Source of the DNA: JADFUS01 sp036653215
GTDB lineage: Bacteria > Bacteroidota > Bacteroidia > Bacteroidales > Rikenellaceae
DNA: 64,000 bases
Assembly: GCA_036653215.1 (NCBI GenBank)
Contig: JAVVUK010000001.1
Location: forward strand, 1 to 64,000
Direction: 5' to 3'
Below are positions 27,068 through 36,332 of this stretch, one piece after another; the first letter of the stretch is position 1, and the number at the start of each line of letters is the position of its first letter. Below the pieces are notes generated by a model that ran no database searches, was not told the DNA's origin, and worked only from the letters and a program-made list of their open reading frames with translations. The position numbers were made by a program, and so were the translations under genes.

Positions 27068-29308
27068 ATGTACATAGAAGTACTGTTACCTCTATATTTA
27101 GACAAGCTACTCACATATTCAGTTCCTGAGCAGTGGTGTAGTCGTATTGTCGTTGGTGGACGTGTGGCGGTAAATATAGGGTCCAAAAGGGTATTTGCAG
27201 CAATAGTGATACGTATTAGCTCGGAGAGGGAATTTCAATATGAAACAAAAGATATAAGCGAAATTATAGACACAAAACCTATTATCACCACTCAACAAAT
27301 AGAGCTATGGCAGTGGATTGCAGACTATTACGTGTGTACTCTCGGTGAGGTGATGAAATATTTTCTTCCTCCGTCTTTACGCATAAATGGAAAAATTGAA
27401 GATGGGAAATTAAATTATGACAAATCGAAAAGCATAATAAGACGCAAAGAGCTATTTCTTATAAATAAAGAAGCAGCATCTTCAAAAGCCAAAAAGCAAC
27501 AAGAAGCATTAGAGCATATAAAAAACTGCGATGGCAAAATATGGCGTAAAGATTTCCCTTTTTCGCAAGCCATAATAAAAGCGTTAATAAGTAACGGAGC
27601 AATAGGCGAACACGAAGTATCTCGTTTTGAGGATCATGAGGCTCAAGAAAGTAAAGACATAGTCACATCTTTAAAAGAACTAACAGCGACACAGCAGAAG
27701 GCATCCGATGAAATAACGACAAAGAGAAAAGAGGGTAAACCCATACTTTTATATGGCGTTTCAGGCAGCGGAAAGACCGAAATATACCTACATCAGATAG
27801 CCCAAAACATAGAAAAAAGAAAGACAACCCTTGTTCTTCTTCCGGAGCTTGCCATAACCACACAAATTTCAGAACGCATAAAAGAGTGCTTTGAAGATCG
27901 TGTTTTGACATACAACGCCTTAGAAAGCAGCAGTAAAAGACACGACACATATAACAAAATACTAACTCAAAAGGCGGTTGTAGTTATCGGAACACGTAAC
28001 GCCATCTCACTACCGTTTAAAGACTTAGGACTCATCATTGTCGATGAGGAACATGAAGGTAACTATAAACAAAACGACAAACGTCCATATTTCAACGCTC
28101 GTGACACAGCCGTGATGATGGGCACGATATACGGATGTGACGTTTTACTCGTAAGTGCAACTCCCTCAATAGAAAGTTACTACAACTGTGAGGCTGGCAA
28201 ATACAATTTAGTATCACTAACTGAAAGGTTCGGAAAAACACAACCTCCCAAGATAACAATAATAGATCGTCGACATATAGCGGCAAAAGACAAACAGGTA
28301 TATGGATACAGATACGACACACGCTACTTTAGTTGTTTTATGTTAACCAAGATAAAAGAGAACATAGAGGCAAAAGGGCAAACTTTAATTCTACACAACA
28401 GACGTGGCTTTGCCTCATACATGGAATGTGAAAATTGTTCATGGACACCAAGCTGCTCGAAGTGTAACACCACCCTAACCTTTCACAAAAGCAATATAAC
28501 CCTTGCTTGCCACTATTGCGGTGAAAAAAGAGATGCCACTAAAATATGTCCTCTCTGTAAAGGGAAGATGATTCTTCATGGCATAGGAGCAGAGAACGTA
28601 GAAGAAAAAATAGGCAAATTTTTCCCTTCAGCAACCATAGCTCGCTTAGACGGAGAGAGCATGAGAGACTATAAAGAGTTTAAAAACACGATAAGAGCGA
28701 TCGCTAAAGGAGAGAAAAACATAGTTGTGGGGACACACATAATGGCAAAAGGATTTAACTTTCCACACGCCACGTTGACCTGTGTCGTAAACATAGACAC
28801 CTCACTAAACTATCCAGACTTCAGATCCACAGAGCGCACATTCCAATTATTATCACAATTCGCAGGACGCACATCTCGTAATAACAGAGATAGCGAAATG
28901 ATAATACAAACCTCTCATCCTGAAAACGAACTCTTCACATTCATCAAAAACGCAGACTACATCTCTATGTATAACCAAGAGATTAAGACACGCAAAGAGT
29001 TTACCTATCCACCTTTCAGCCGTATTATAAAGATCGTATTACGACATGAAAATAACGACTTACTACATGAAGCAACAGAGAAAATAGCACTCTTATTAAA
29101 GGATAAACTTCCTTATTGTATTCAAAATATGGAGGTTCCGCTTATAGACAAAATACGCAATCTATACATCCTAAATATAACAATACGCATACCACGTGGG
29201 AACAACACAGCAGACATAAAAGAGACAATAGCGAACATAACATCACATATAAATAAAGATAACTATAAAGATAAGATCGCAATAGATATAAACACAGATT
29301 GGTGTTAA
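27068..29308 (+). CDS. priA: Primosomal replication protein N' (PriA helicase)
   Basis: Restarts collapsed replication forks by loading the replicative helicase. The 746-residue protein has an N-terminal 3'-end-binding domain (about 1-105), Walker A GVSGSGKTEIYLHQI, the DEEH box in IIVDEEHEGNYKQ, and zinc-binding cysteines (CENCSWTPSCSKC, then CHYCG and CPLC) inside the helicase core. The helicase motif GTHIMAKGFNFP follows. Length and order are normal. The gene ends just before a bidirectional terminator. Confidence 0.95.
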   Translation: MYIEVLLPLYLDKLLTYSVPEQWCSRIVVGGRVAVNIGSKRVFAAIVIRISSEREFQYETKDISEIIDTKPIITTQQIELWQWIADYYVCTLGEVMKYFLPPSLRINGKIEDGKLNYDKSKSIIRRKELFLINKEAASSKAKKQQEALEHIKNCDGKIWRKDFPFSQAIIKALISNGAIGEHEVSRFEDHEAQESKDIVTSLKELTATQQKASDEITTKRKEGKPILLYGVSGSGKTEIYLHQIAQNIEKRKTTLVLLPELAITTQISERIKECFEDRVLTYNALESSSKRHDTYNKILTQKAVVVIGTRNAISLPFKDLGLIIVDEEHEGNYKQNDKRPYFNARDTAVMMGTIYGCDVLLVSATPSIESYYNCEAGKYNLVSLTERFGKTQPPKITIIDRRHIAAKDKQVYGYRYDTRYFSCFMLTKIKENIEAKGQTLILHNRRGFASYMECENCSWTPSCSKCNTTLTFHKSNITLACHYCGEKRDATKICPLCKGKMILHGIGAENVEEKIGKFFPSATIARLDGESMRDYKEFKNTIRAIAKGEKNIVVGTHIMAKGFNFPHATLTCVVNIDTSLNYPDFRSTERTFQLLSQFAGRTSRNNRDSEMIIQTSHPENELFTFIKNADYISMYNQEIKTRKEFTYPPFSRIIKIVLRHENNDLLHEATEKIALLLKDKLPYCIQNMEVPLIDKIRNLYILNITIRIPRGNNTADIKETIANITSHINKDNYKDKIAIDINTDWC

Positions 29309-29313
29309 ACATA

Positions 29314-29343
29314 AAAAAAGCCCACATAACTGTGGGCTTTTTG
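29314..29343. terminator. Bidirectional terminator between priA and the lipoprotein gene
   Basis: Stem AAAAAGCCCACA (29315-29326) with a TAAC loop and its exact complement at 29331-29342. The outer A/T arms give a T-run on both strands, so it can end both the rightward priA and the leftward lipoprotein transcripts. Confidence 0.88.
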
Positions 29344-29769
29344 TTACTTAATATTTAGAGAATTTTCATAGTCTTTTTCAGTGAATGTATACCGATATTG
29401 ATATATCATATCACCAAGCTTCCTTTCGACATAGTTGTTTATCATACCGGGACAGCGACTTTTAGTCAGCCCATTCCCAACACCATATTTAACAACATGA
29501 GTGTCATCATAACGGACAACGACAGCAATGGTATCTACATTATCAAAAGGCCAAGCATAGACACTACTATTAGTTCGCCACCTAAGAATCTCACCATTTT
29601 GCAAGACCACCTTTTGTGGAAGAGAACTGTTAGCTTCAAAGGTAAGATCTACTCGAACACCACTGTTATTGACCATCTCAAAGGGATACTCAACATAATA
29701 AGGGTCTATTTTAGCACTACACGAAACAATGAGCACCAAGAATAAAACGAGCAAAAAGAACCTTTTCAT
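29344..29769 (-). CDS. Small putative lipoprotein, unknown function
   Basis: A 141-residue protein whose first 17 residues form a lipoprotein signal (MKRFFLLVLFLVLIVSC, lipobox VSC with Cys17). The mature part is a short beta-rich domain with NGEILRWRTNSSVYAWPFDN and a single further cysteine (SRCPG). I recognise no family. It lies 8 nt after the acyl-CoA dehydrogenase gene and could be read through from it, although no functional link is evident. Confidence 0.65.
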   Translation of the reverse strand: MKRFFLLVLFLVLIVSCSAKIDPYYVEYPFEMVNNSGVRVDLTFEANSSLPQKVVLQNGEILRWRTNSSVYAWPFDNVDTIAVVVRYDDTHVVKYGVGNGLTKSRCPGMINNYVERKLGDMIYQYRYTFTEKDYENSLNIK

Positions 29770-29777
29770 AACTATAA

Positions 29778-31520
29778 CTACTCTTGCTCTCCTTTAACAG
29801 CACTAAAGATAGAAAGGTCTTCTACACCATTATCTTTTATATAAGCGGCAAATCCTGCATTTTTAGCAAATCCGTCTTTTATATATGCAGCAGCTAAATG
29901 GCTATATTCTTCTACTTCAGATTCTATTTCGGCAGCATTAGCACGACGAAGAAGCAAATGTCCTAATATTGTATGTCCTGCCATCTCTGTAAGCCTACGA
30001 GCATGGAAGTCTAAATATTCATTTTTGTCATCAAGTTCCATTACATAGTCTACCATAGCGACATATTCTTTACGCATAGCAACCAATTTCTTCATTAGAG
30101 GCTTGTTGACATCAAGGCATTTGCCACTTTCATATTCGACCATCTTTTCTTCAAAGGTCTTTGAGGTGATACCTTTAATGGCAGCCACAACTTGAAGTTG
30201 TGTAGTACCCTCATATATGTTTGTGATACGAGCATCACGCACGTGACGTTGTATAGGGTAATCCATCATAAACCCTGAGCCACCATGTATCTGAAGAGAG
30301 TCGTAAGCTATACTATTTGCATATTCACTCGACATCATCTTTAAAAGCGGAGTATAAGCATCTGAAACTTTAGAGTGATATTTCATCTCTGCATTTTCTG
30401 TTTCTGTAAGCTTACGCTTTTTAGATATATGATAGTATGTTTTATATAGGTCTACATTGTTTGCTGTTTCGTATAACATGGCACGAGAAGCACAAAGGCG
30501 AGCCCTCATATTGGTAAGCAACTCATAAACAGCAGGAAACTCGATAATCGATTTTCCAAATTGTTTACGTTCCTTAGCATATTGAAGTCCCTCACGGTAA
30601 GCCACTTCGGCAATACCAACACTCTGAGCACCAATACCAAGACGAGCAGCGTTCATGAGAGCCATCACATAACGTATAAGTCCCATTTTACGAGAACCAA
30701 CAAGCTCACATGGAGCGTCTGTAAAGACAAGTTCGCAAGTAGGAGACCCTATAATTCCGAGTTTATGTTCTATACGTCTAACCTTGACTGCCATGTGTTT
30801 TTTGTCGTACACAAACATAGAAAGACCACGTCCATCACTTGTCCCCTCCTCACTACGAGCAAGGACAAGAGCTATTTCAGCATCTCCGTTAGTTATAAAA
30901 CGCTTAACGCCATTTAAAAGCCATGTTCCACGAGCTTCATCATAGTGTGCCTTAAGTTGTACCGCTTGAAGGTCTGACCCTGCATCCGGCTCTGTAAGAT
31001 CCATAGCACAAGTCTCACCTTTACAAACACGAGGTAAAAACTCTCTTTTTTGCTCTTCAGACGCAAATTCGTTTAGAGTCTCTGCACAGTCTTGAAGACC
31101 AAAAATATTGCTAAATCCAGCATCAGCACGACCTATAAGGTCACACGCCATAGAGAAGTGAGCAAGAGGCACGTTTAAACCGCCATATTCACGAGGAAGA
31201 GAAAGCCCATAAAGACCAGCCTCTTTAAAAGTATCGTGATTTATTTGTGTTCCTGAAGCATATATAACCCTATCATTTTCTACACGAGGACCTTCGGCAT
31301 CAACACCTTCGGCATTTGGAGCAAGAGTATCAGCACATATCTCACCTACGATCTCCATGATTTTACGATAGTTATCCATCGCATCTTCAAAATTTGCAGG
31401 AGCAAGCTCATCGGAAGCGGCATTCTCAAAGTTGTTTTCCTTGAGAGTGACTATCTTTTTCATCAACTCATGATCGAGATAGTATTGTAAGTCTTTATTA
31501 TCTAAAAAGAAATTCGCCAT
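29778..31520 (-). CDS. Acyl-CoA dehydrogenase family protein, long form
   Basis: FAD enzyme that would form or reduce the 2,3-double bond of an acyl-CoA with EtfAB as electron partner. At 580 residues it is about 200 longer than standard 380-residue members. The core shows CAMDLTEPDAGSDLQAVQLKA, the FITNGDAEIALV strand and the C-terminal IQRHVRDARITNIYEGTTQLQ, with IYEGT at the position that carries the catalytic Glu in several members. The extra C-terminal ~130 residues are helical. It follows etfA by 1 nt. Whether it works as butyryl-CoA dehydrogenase (forming butyrate) or in beta-oxidation is not decided by sequence; the partner EtfB motif favours the former. Confidence 0.88.
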   Translation of the reverse strand: MANFFLDNKDLQYYLDHELMKKIVTLKENNFENAASDELAPANFEDAMDNYRKIMEIVGEICADTLAPNAEGVDAEGPRVENDRVIYASGTQINHDTFKEAGLYGLSLPREYGGLNVPLAHFSMACDLIGRADAGFSNIFGLQDCAETLNEFASEEQKREFLPRVCKGETCAMDLTEPDAGSDLQAVQLKAHYDEARGTWLLNGVKRFITNGDAEIALVLARSEEGTSDGRGLSMFVYDKKHMAVKVRRIEHKLGIIGSPTCELVFTDAPCELVGSRKMGLIRYVMALMNAARLGIGAQSVGIAEVAYREGLQYAKERKQFGKSIIEFPAVYELLTNMRARLCASRAMLYETANNVDLYKTYYHISKKRKLTETENAEMKYHSKVSDAYTPLLKMMSSEYANSIAYDSLQIHGGSGFMMDYPIQRHVRDARITNIYEGTTQLQVVAAIKGITSKTFEEKMVEYESGKCLDVNKPLMKKLVAMRKEYVAMVDYVMELDDKNEYLDFHARRLTEMAGHTILGHLLLRRANAAEIESEVEEYSHLAAAYIKDGFAKNAGFAAYIKDNGVEDLSIFSAVKGEQE

Positions 31521-31521
31521 C

Positions 31522-32544
31522 TTATTTTGTGTTTTCTTTATAATACTTAATCATCTTTGGTATAATTTGGTTCACATCACCAACAACTACATAGTCCGCT
31601 AATTTGTTGATTGGAGCGTGTGGGTCGTTATTTATTGATATAATCATAGCCGACTCTTCCATACCTGCAGTATGTTGTATCTGACCCGATATACCACAAG
31701 CGATATATAACTTAGGACGCACCGTTACCCCTGTTTGACCAATCTGACGTGCGTGTTCACAGAAACCAGCATCCACAGCAGCACGTGAAGCACCAACCTC
31801 ACCTCCGATAACTTTTGAAAGTTCATGTAACTTATCGAAACCTTCTTTTGAACCAACGCCATAACCACCAGCAATAATGATGTTGGCATCTTTAATATTT
31901 ATGTCTAACTTCTCAATGTGACGCTCAATTACAGCAACTACACGATCGCTATCTTGAACAAAGCTACCGACATCAATAGTTTTCACCTCAGCAGGCTTTA
32001 CAGAAGAGACCTCCTCTTTTTTCATTACCCCCTCACGAACAGTCGCCATTTGTGGACGGCACTCAGGGTTGACAATTGTAGCGATAATATTTCCTCCAAA
32101 AGCAGGACGTATCTGATAAAGAAGATTTTTATATGACTTACCTTCTTTTTTATCTTCGTGGTCACCTATTTCAAGAGAGGTACAGTCTGCTGTAAGACCA
32201 CTATGTAACGCCGACGAGACACGAGGACCAAGGTCACGTCCTATAACAGTGGCTCCCATAAGGGCGATTTGAGGCTTTTCTTGTTTGAAAATACCACATA
32301 CAATAGCCGCATGAGGAAGAGTAGTATATGGATATAGGTACTCTGCTTCTCCCTTATGTATTATATCGACACCATATTTTGAAAGTTCTTTTTCTACGCC
32401 TTTAAGTTTATCTCCAAGCACTATTGCCTCTAACTTACACCCTAAAGTATTAGCTAAAGACCTACCTTTTGTTAAAAGCTCTAACGACACTTCTGCAACT
32501 TTAGCACCTTCGCTAATTTCGCAATATACAAATATATTATTCAT
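31522..32544 (-). CDS. etfA: Electron transfer flavoprotein alpha subunit
   Basis: The 340-residue FAD-binding subunit of EtfAB. The C-terminal FAD domain carries GYGVGSKEGF, VGASRAAVDAGF, GQTGVTVRPKLYIACGISGQIQH and NNDPHAPI, all diagnostic of EtfA. It lies 26 nt after etfB and 1 nt before the acyl-CoA dehydrogenase, an arrangement typical of a dedicated dehydrogenase-Etf module. Confidence 0.95.
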   Translation of the reverse strand: MNNIFVYCEISEGAKVAEVSLELLTKGRSLANTLGCKLEAIVLGDKLKGVEKELSKYGVDIIHKGEAEYLYPYTTLPHAAIVCGIFKQEKPQIALMGATVIGRDLGPRVSSALHSGLTADCTSLEIGDHEDKKEGKSYKNLLYQIRPAFGGNIIATIVNPECRPQMATVREGVMKKEEVSSVKPAEVKTIDVGSFVQDSDRVVAVIERHIEKLDINIKDANIIIAGGYGVGSKEGFDKLHELSKVIGGEVGASRAAVDAGFCEHARQIGQTGVTVRPKLYIACGISGQIQHTAGMEESAMIISINNDPHAPINKLADYVVVGDVNQIIPKMIKYYKENTK

Positions 32545-32570
32545 TACTTTTCTACGTTTATATTTAGGTT

Positions 32571-33452
32571 TTAACCAATAGTGTGGTTAGATATTAATTC
32601 CTGCATAAGCACCTGCATATCAGCGTCCGAAGAAGATAATACCTTAGACTCTTTCACTTGAAATACAACGTTCTCTATGCTTTTAACTTTTGTAGGAGAA
32701 CCTAAAAGCCCAAGCTCATTTGCCTTAGCGTCAACATCCGAAACACCCCACTCAACGATAGTTAGGTATGGTCTTTCAGGACGTAAGTTACTCATATAGT
32801 CTTCATCCAAAGACTGTAATTCAGTAACGGTCTTTGCGTGTTTATATTTTAAAACACGACGTGCATTACGAGGACGGCATGATGGAGCAGACTCATTTAC
32901 AGTCACAACAAGAGGGTATGGCGATTGGACAACCTCAACTCCATTTGCTAAACGACGTATTATTGTCACAAGACCATTTTCATCAATTCCTTTGATGTTT
33001 TCAGCATATGTAACTTGTGGAAGACCTAACTTTTCAGCCACTTGAGGACCTACTTGAGCAGTATCTCCATCGATAGCTTGACGACCGGCAATTATAATAT
33101 CTGGATTAATTTTTCTTATAGCACAAGAAAGTGCATATGAAGTGGCTAAAGTATCTGACCCTGCAAAAGCACGATCCGTAAGAAGCACCCCATCATCAGC
33201 ACCACGAAACATAGATTCTCTAATTATGTCAGCAGCACGTGAAGGACCCATTGTAAGAATTGTGATTGTCGTTCCTTCATACTTCTCTTTCAACCTTATA
33301 GCTTGCTCTAAAGCGTTCAAATCCTCAGGGTTAAAGATCGCCTCCAAAGCAGCTCTGTTAACAGTGCCATCGGCTTTCATAGCGTCTTTACCCACATTTC
33401 TGGTATCTGGCACTTGCTTTGCCAAAACTACGATTTTTAAGGGTTTTGTCAT
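32571..33452 (-). CDS. etfB: Electron transfer flavoprotein beta subunit
   Basis: The 293-residue partner of EtfA. It shows the N-terminal VLAKQVPDT, the dinucleotide segment GRQAIDGDTAQVGP and the RRLANGVEVV strand. In respiratory EtfB the dinucleotide segment reads like DDDCNQTGQ and binds AMP; the DGDTAQVGP form is the type found in bifurcating Etf proteins where it binds a second FAD. This suggests, without proving, NADH-driven electron bifurcation to ferredoxin and an enoyl-CoA. First gene of the operon, with a -7 element at 33498-33505. Confidence 0.94.
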   Translation of the reverse strand: MTKPLKIVVLAKQVPDTRNVGKDAMKADGTVNRAALEAIFNPEDLNALEQAIRLKEKYEGTTITILTMGPSRAADIIRESMFRGADDGVLLTDRAFAGSDTLATSYALSCAIRKINPDIIIAGRQAIDGDTAQVGPQVAEKLGLPQVTYAENIKGIDENGLVTIIRRLANGVEVVQSPYPLVVTVNESAPSCRPRNARRVLKYKHAKTVTELQSLDEDYMSNLRPERPYLTIVEWGVSDVDAKANELGLLGSPTKVKSIENVVFQVKESKVLSSSDADMQVLMQELISNHTIG

Positions 33453-33497
33453 AACTATTTTTTATTTTTAAATTTTTCTTTACACTTATATGAACTA

Positions 33498-33505
33498 CAA
33501 AGATA
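33498..33505 (-). promoter_or_regulatory. Promoter -7 element candidate for the etfBA operon
   Basis: TATCTTTG on the minus strand is an exact TAnnTTTG match; the predicted start near 33491 leaves a leader of about 38 nt before etfB. A TTTG at -33 is not seen, only T-rich sequence. Confidence 0.5.
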
Positions 33506-33523
33506 CTGAAAATATTTTAAAAG

Positions 33524-34519
33524 TCACTTCTTTATGGCATAAAACGCCACTAAAACATCTCTCTGTCCTTTAGGTGGACGTTCTGTAATACCGCCATAGA
33601 TCAACCTTTGACGTTTTAAGATAGTAGATTTTCTATTTTTATAATATTCGATATGCGCCTTTACCACAGCAAAGAAATAATCAGGTTTCCTCTTTAGGAG
33701 ATACGACATGGCTATAAGCCCATCAAAGAGCATACGCTTAACAATAATACTAAACACCTTACCTCTTGGCGCATTTTTATGTATCATAACAAGGCTGTTT
33801 CGGAAGTTGTAATACAACTTTCTCGGAGAGCTGTTTTCAAGAGTAGCTCCACCAAGATGAAAGACACGAGAACTCGGCTCATACATAATTTTATATCCTC
33901 CTCTCTGAAACCTCCAACAAAGATCTATCTCCTCACAATGGGCAAAGAAATCATCATCAAAACCTCCATAGAAATTAAAAATTTCGCTTCTGACAAAAAA
34001 AGCAGCCCCTGAAGCCCAAAATATCCGACACGGAACATCATATTGACCTTTATCTTCCTCTACCCTATCTAATATTCGACCTCTACAAAAAGGATAATAA
34101 AGCTTATCAACCAACCCTCCTGCCGCACCTGCATATTCAAACATATTAGGCTCTTTTTGTGATAGGATCTTAGGCATAACAACAGCTATTTCCGGGTCAG
34201 CCTCCATGACACTTAAAAGAGGCGTGACAAAATCTTCTTTTACCTCAACATCGGAGTTGAGTAGCATATAATATGGAGTTTTTACACGTTCTAAAGCACG
34301 ATTATAGCCACCTGTAAATCCATAATTTTTATCTAAAGAGATAATTTTCACATCCGGGAAATTATCTTTTAGCCACGTTAATGAACCATCGTCAGACCCA
34401 TTATCAGCAATTACGACATCGGCAATATCATTGGGGGTATATTTAACCACCGATGGTAAAAACCTTTGCATTAACGCAAGACCATTCCAGTTTAAAATAA
34501 CTACACTTACTTTCTTCAC
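33524..34519 (-). CDS. Family 2 glycosyltransferase
   Basis: A 331-residue GT-A fold transferase. It opens with VSVVILNWNGLALMQRFLPS, followed by the nucleotide-sugar binding VVIADNGSDDGS, and the DVE/NSDVE metal motif in YMLLNSDVEVKEDF. Downstream GAAFFVRSEIFNFYGGFDDDFFAHCEEIDLCWRFQRGGYKI is typical of rhamnosyltransferase-like (WbbL-type) members. A role in surface polysaccharide synthesis is likely, but the donor sugar cannot be read from sequence. It stands alone between the etf operon and the divergent alkD-like gene. Confidence 0.88.
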   Translation of the reverse strand: MKKVSVVILNWNGLALMQRFLPSVVKYTPNDIADVVIADNGSDDGSLTWLKDNFPDVKIISLDKNYGFTGGYNRALERVKTPYYMLLNSDVEVKEDFVTPLLSVMEADPEIAVVMPKILSQKEPNMFEYAGAAGGLVDKLYYPFCRGRILDRVEEDKGQYDVPCRIFWASGAAFFVRSEIFNFYGGFDDDFFAHCEEIDLCWRFQRGGYKIMYEPSSRVFHLGGATLENSSPRKLYYNFRNSLVMIHKNAPRGKVFSIIVKRMLFDGLIAMSYLLKRKPDYFFAVVKAHIEYYKNRKSTILKRQRLIYGGITERPPKGQRDVLVAFYAIKK

Positions 34520-34538
34520 TTTTATATTACTTTTACCT

Positions 34539-34546
34539 TATCTTTG
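34539..34546 (+). promoter_or_regulatory. Promoter -7 element candidate for the alkD-like gene
   Basis: TATCTTTG matches TAnnTTTG; the predicted start near 34553 lies 25 nt upstream of the ATG at 34578. Its position rules out the longer reading frame that would begin at 34431. Confidence 0.5.
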
Positions 34547-34577
34547 CGGGACAATATATTGTTTAATTTTATTTATT

Positions 34578-35222
34578 ATGGATATTAAGAACGAACTTTT
34601 TACAAAAACACGTACCGAACTGTTATCCGAGTTACGCTCTGAGATGAACGGTGCTGTAGTCGAAGGAATGCTTCGTTACAGTGGCAAAGAGCCTTTTTTT
34701 AGCTATGGTGTATCACTACCTCGCATAAAAGAAGAAGCCCTAAAACTCAGTGGCAACCACGAATTAGCCCTTTTCATATTTCAGAGTGAAATACGTGAAC
34801 TTAAGTTAGCGGCAATATATATAGACACCCCAAAGGATGTAACACAAGACCAAATGGAGACATGGAGCAACAGCTTTCACTCTTCAGAAATAGCTGATAA
34901 CGCAGCCACCATGCTTTTTTATGGCTCACCACACGCCTTAGCAACAGCCTCTTTATGGCTTAAAAGAGACTCATTATTTCGTCCTGCACTCATGATGATC
35001 GGCAAACGATCTCGCACCATGTATCATGATGAGGAGCACGATAAATATAAATCTCTATTAAAGGTTATAACCTCATTAACGCAAAAAGAACATAGCCGCC
35101 AAATAATGGACGCTATCTCTTACGCTCTAACCTCGCTACATAAAATATTCCCAACGGAAGTTGAAGCCATAGCATCCAACACCTCTACCACGCCATATAT
35201 AAAGGCAACAATAATGATATAA
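34578..35222 (+). CDS. DNA alkylation repair protein (AlkD-like)
   Basis: HEAT-repeat DNA glycosylase family that removes alkylated bases. The 214-residue protein starts at the ATG of MDIKNELF (34578), chosen because the in-frame upstream segment overlaps the divergent glycosyltransferase and the promoter. Helical repeats include YGVSLPRIKEEALKLSGNHELALFIFQSEIRELKLAAIYI and a central WSNSFHSSEIADN region. The catalytic Asp/Trp/Arg set of AlkD could not be confirmed by eye, so activity is inferred. It converges on pdxA with only 3 nt between stops and no terminator. Confidence 0.8.
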   Translation: MDIKNELFTKTRTELLSELRSEMNGAVVEGMLRYSGKEPFFSYGVSLPRIKEEALKLSGNHELALFIFQSEIRELKLAAIYIDTPKDVTQDQMETWSNSFHSSEIADNAATMLFYGSPHALATASLWLKRDSLFRPALMMIGKRSRTMYHDEEHDKYKSLLKVITSLTQKEHSRQIMDAISYALTSLHKIFPTEVEAIASNTSTTPYIKATIMI

Positions 35223-35225
35223 TTA

Positions 35226-36332
35226 TTAATATTCACTCTTTGTCTTGTCTTCAAGCTCATTTGCCGATTGGTCTCTGCCGGTCGACTCTTTAGAATAGAA
35301 GAATGGTAGTGGAGATGCTGTTATTTCTTTATATATCGATCTGTTACGAGATATGTCTATTGCACAATATATAGCATTACGCAAAGACTGCTCTGAGGCT
35401 TGTCCTTTCCCTGCCAAGTCATAAGCAACTCCATGTGCAGGGCTTGTTCTAATAATGCTGAGCCCGGCAGTAAAGTTAACCCCTCTGTCTTCAGATAATA
35501 TTTTGAAAGGGATCATGCCCTGATCGTGATACATAGCTAAAGTAGCGTCATATTTACGATATGACTCGGAAGCGAAAAACCCATCTGCACTAAATGGACC
35601 ATAAGCATTTATCTTTATGTCACGAGCATCTTTCACAGCAGGCAATATAACCTCTTCCTCCTCACTACCGATAAGTCCCTCATCGCCATTATGAGGATTA
35701 AGCCCCAAAACAGCAATTGTAGGATTTGTACATCCAAAATCTTTAATTAAAGAATTGTTCATAAGCACTAACTTCTCTAATATGGCCTCTTTAGTTATTG
35801 CTTGTGCCACAGACTCTATTGAAAGGTGATTTGACATTATGCCGACCTTTATACTTTCGCTCACCATAAACATAAGAGGCGTATCTTCTCCGAAAGAAGA
35901 AGAGAAAAGCTCCGTATGACCAACAAATTTAAATCCTGCACTTTGCACATTAAATTTGTTTATAGGACAAGTGACAATAGCATCTAACTTCCCCTCTTTA
36001 AGGTCATCAATAGCTCGTGTGAGTGCCATTACAGCATAACGTCCTGCCTGCTCAGTAGAGGTTCCTACATCTATTTTAACATCGTCATCGATACAGTTTA
36101 TAAGATTAACGACTTTACCTTTAACCTCAGATACAGACCCTATCACATTAAAGTTAAAAGAGGCATATTCCGCCATTCCTTTTTTATAGTAGCCTGCAAC
36201 TTTGCTTGATCCGTATACAATAGGAGTACACATCTCACAGATACGATTGTCTGCAAGAGCTTTTATAATTATCTCGTAACTTATCCCATTTATATCACCA
36301 TGTGTGATACCTATTCTTAATTTTTCTGCCAT
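35226..36332 (-). CDS. pdxA: 4-hydroxythreonine-4-phosphate dehydrogenase
   Basis: NAD-dependent oxidation/decarboxylation step of the DXP-dependent pyridoxal phosphate pathway. The 368-residue protein shows THGDINGISYE at the N-terminus, CPINKFNVQSAG, the first metal histidine in GHTELFSSSFG, GLNPHNGDEGLIGSEE, the YHDQGMIPFK histidine and TSPAHGVAYDLAGKG. A ~25-residue charged tail is slightly longer than usual. It overlaps the 3' end of the upstream FabK-like gene by 16 nt. Confidence 0.94.
   Translation of the reverse strand: MAEKLRIGITHGDINGISYEIIIKALADNRICEMCTPIVYGSSKVAGYYKKGMAEYASFNFNVIGSVSEVKGKVVNLINCIDDDVKIDVGTSTEQAGRYAVMALTRAIDDLKEGKLDAIVTCPINKFNVQSAGFKFVGHTELFSSSFGEDTPLMFMVSESIKVGIMSNHLSIESVAQAITKEAILEKLVLMNNSLIKDFGCTNPTIAVLGLNPHNGDEGLIGSEEEEVILPAVKDARDIKINAYGPFSADGFFASESYRKYDATLAMYHDQGMIPFKILSEDRGVNFTAGLSIIRTSPAHGVAYDLAGKGQASEQSLRNAIYCAIDISRNRSIYKEITASPLPFFYSKESTGRDQSANELEDKTKSEY

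Noticed and set aside
34431..34577. N-terminal extension of the alkD-like gene with a hydrophobic segment
   Set aside because: It overlaps the divergent glycosyltransferase and contains the promoter; the family start is at 34578.
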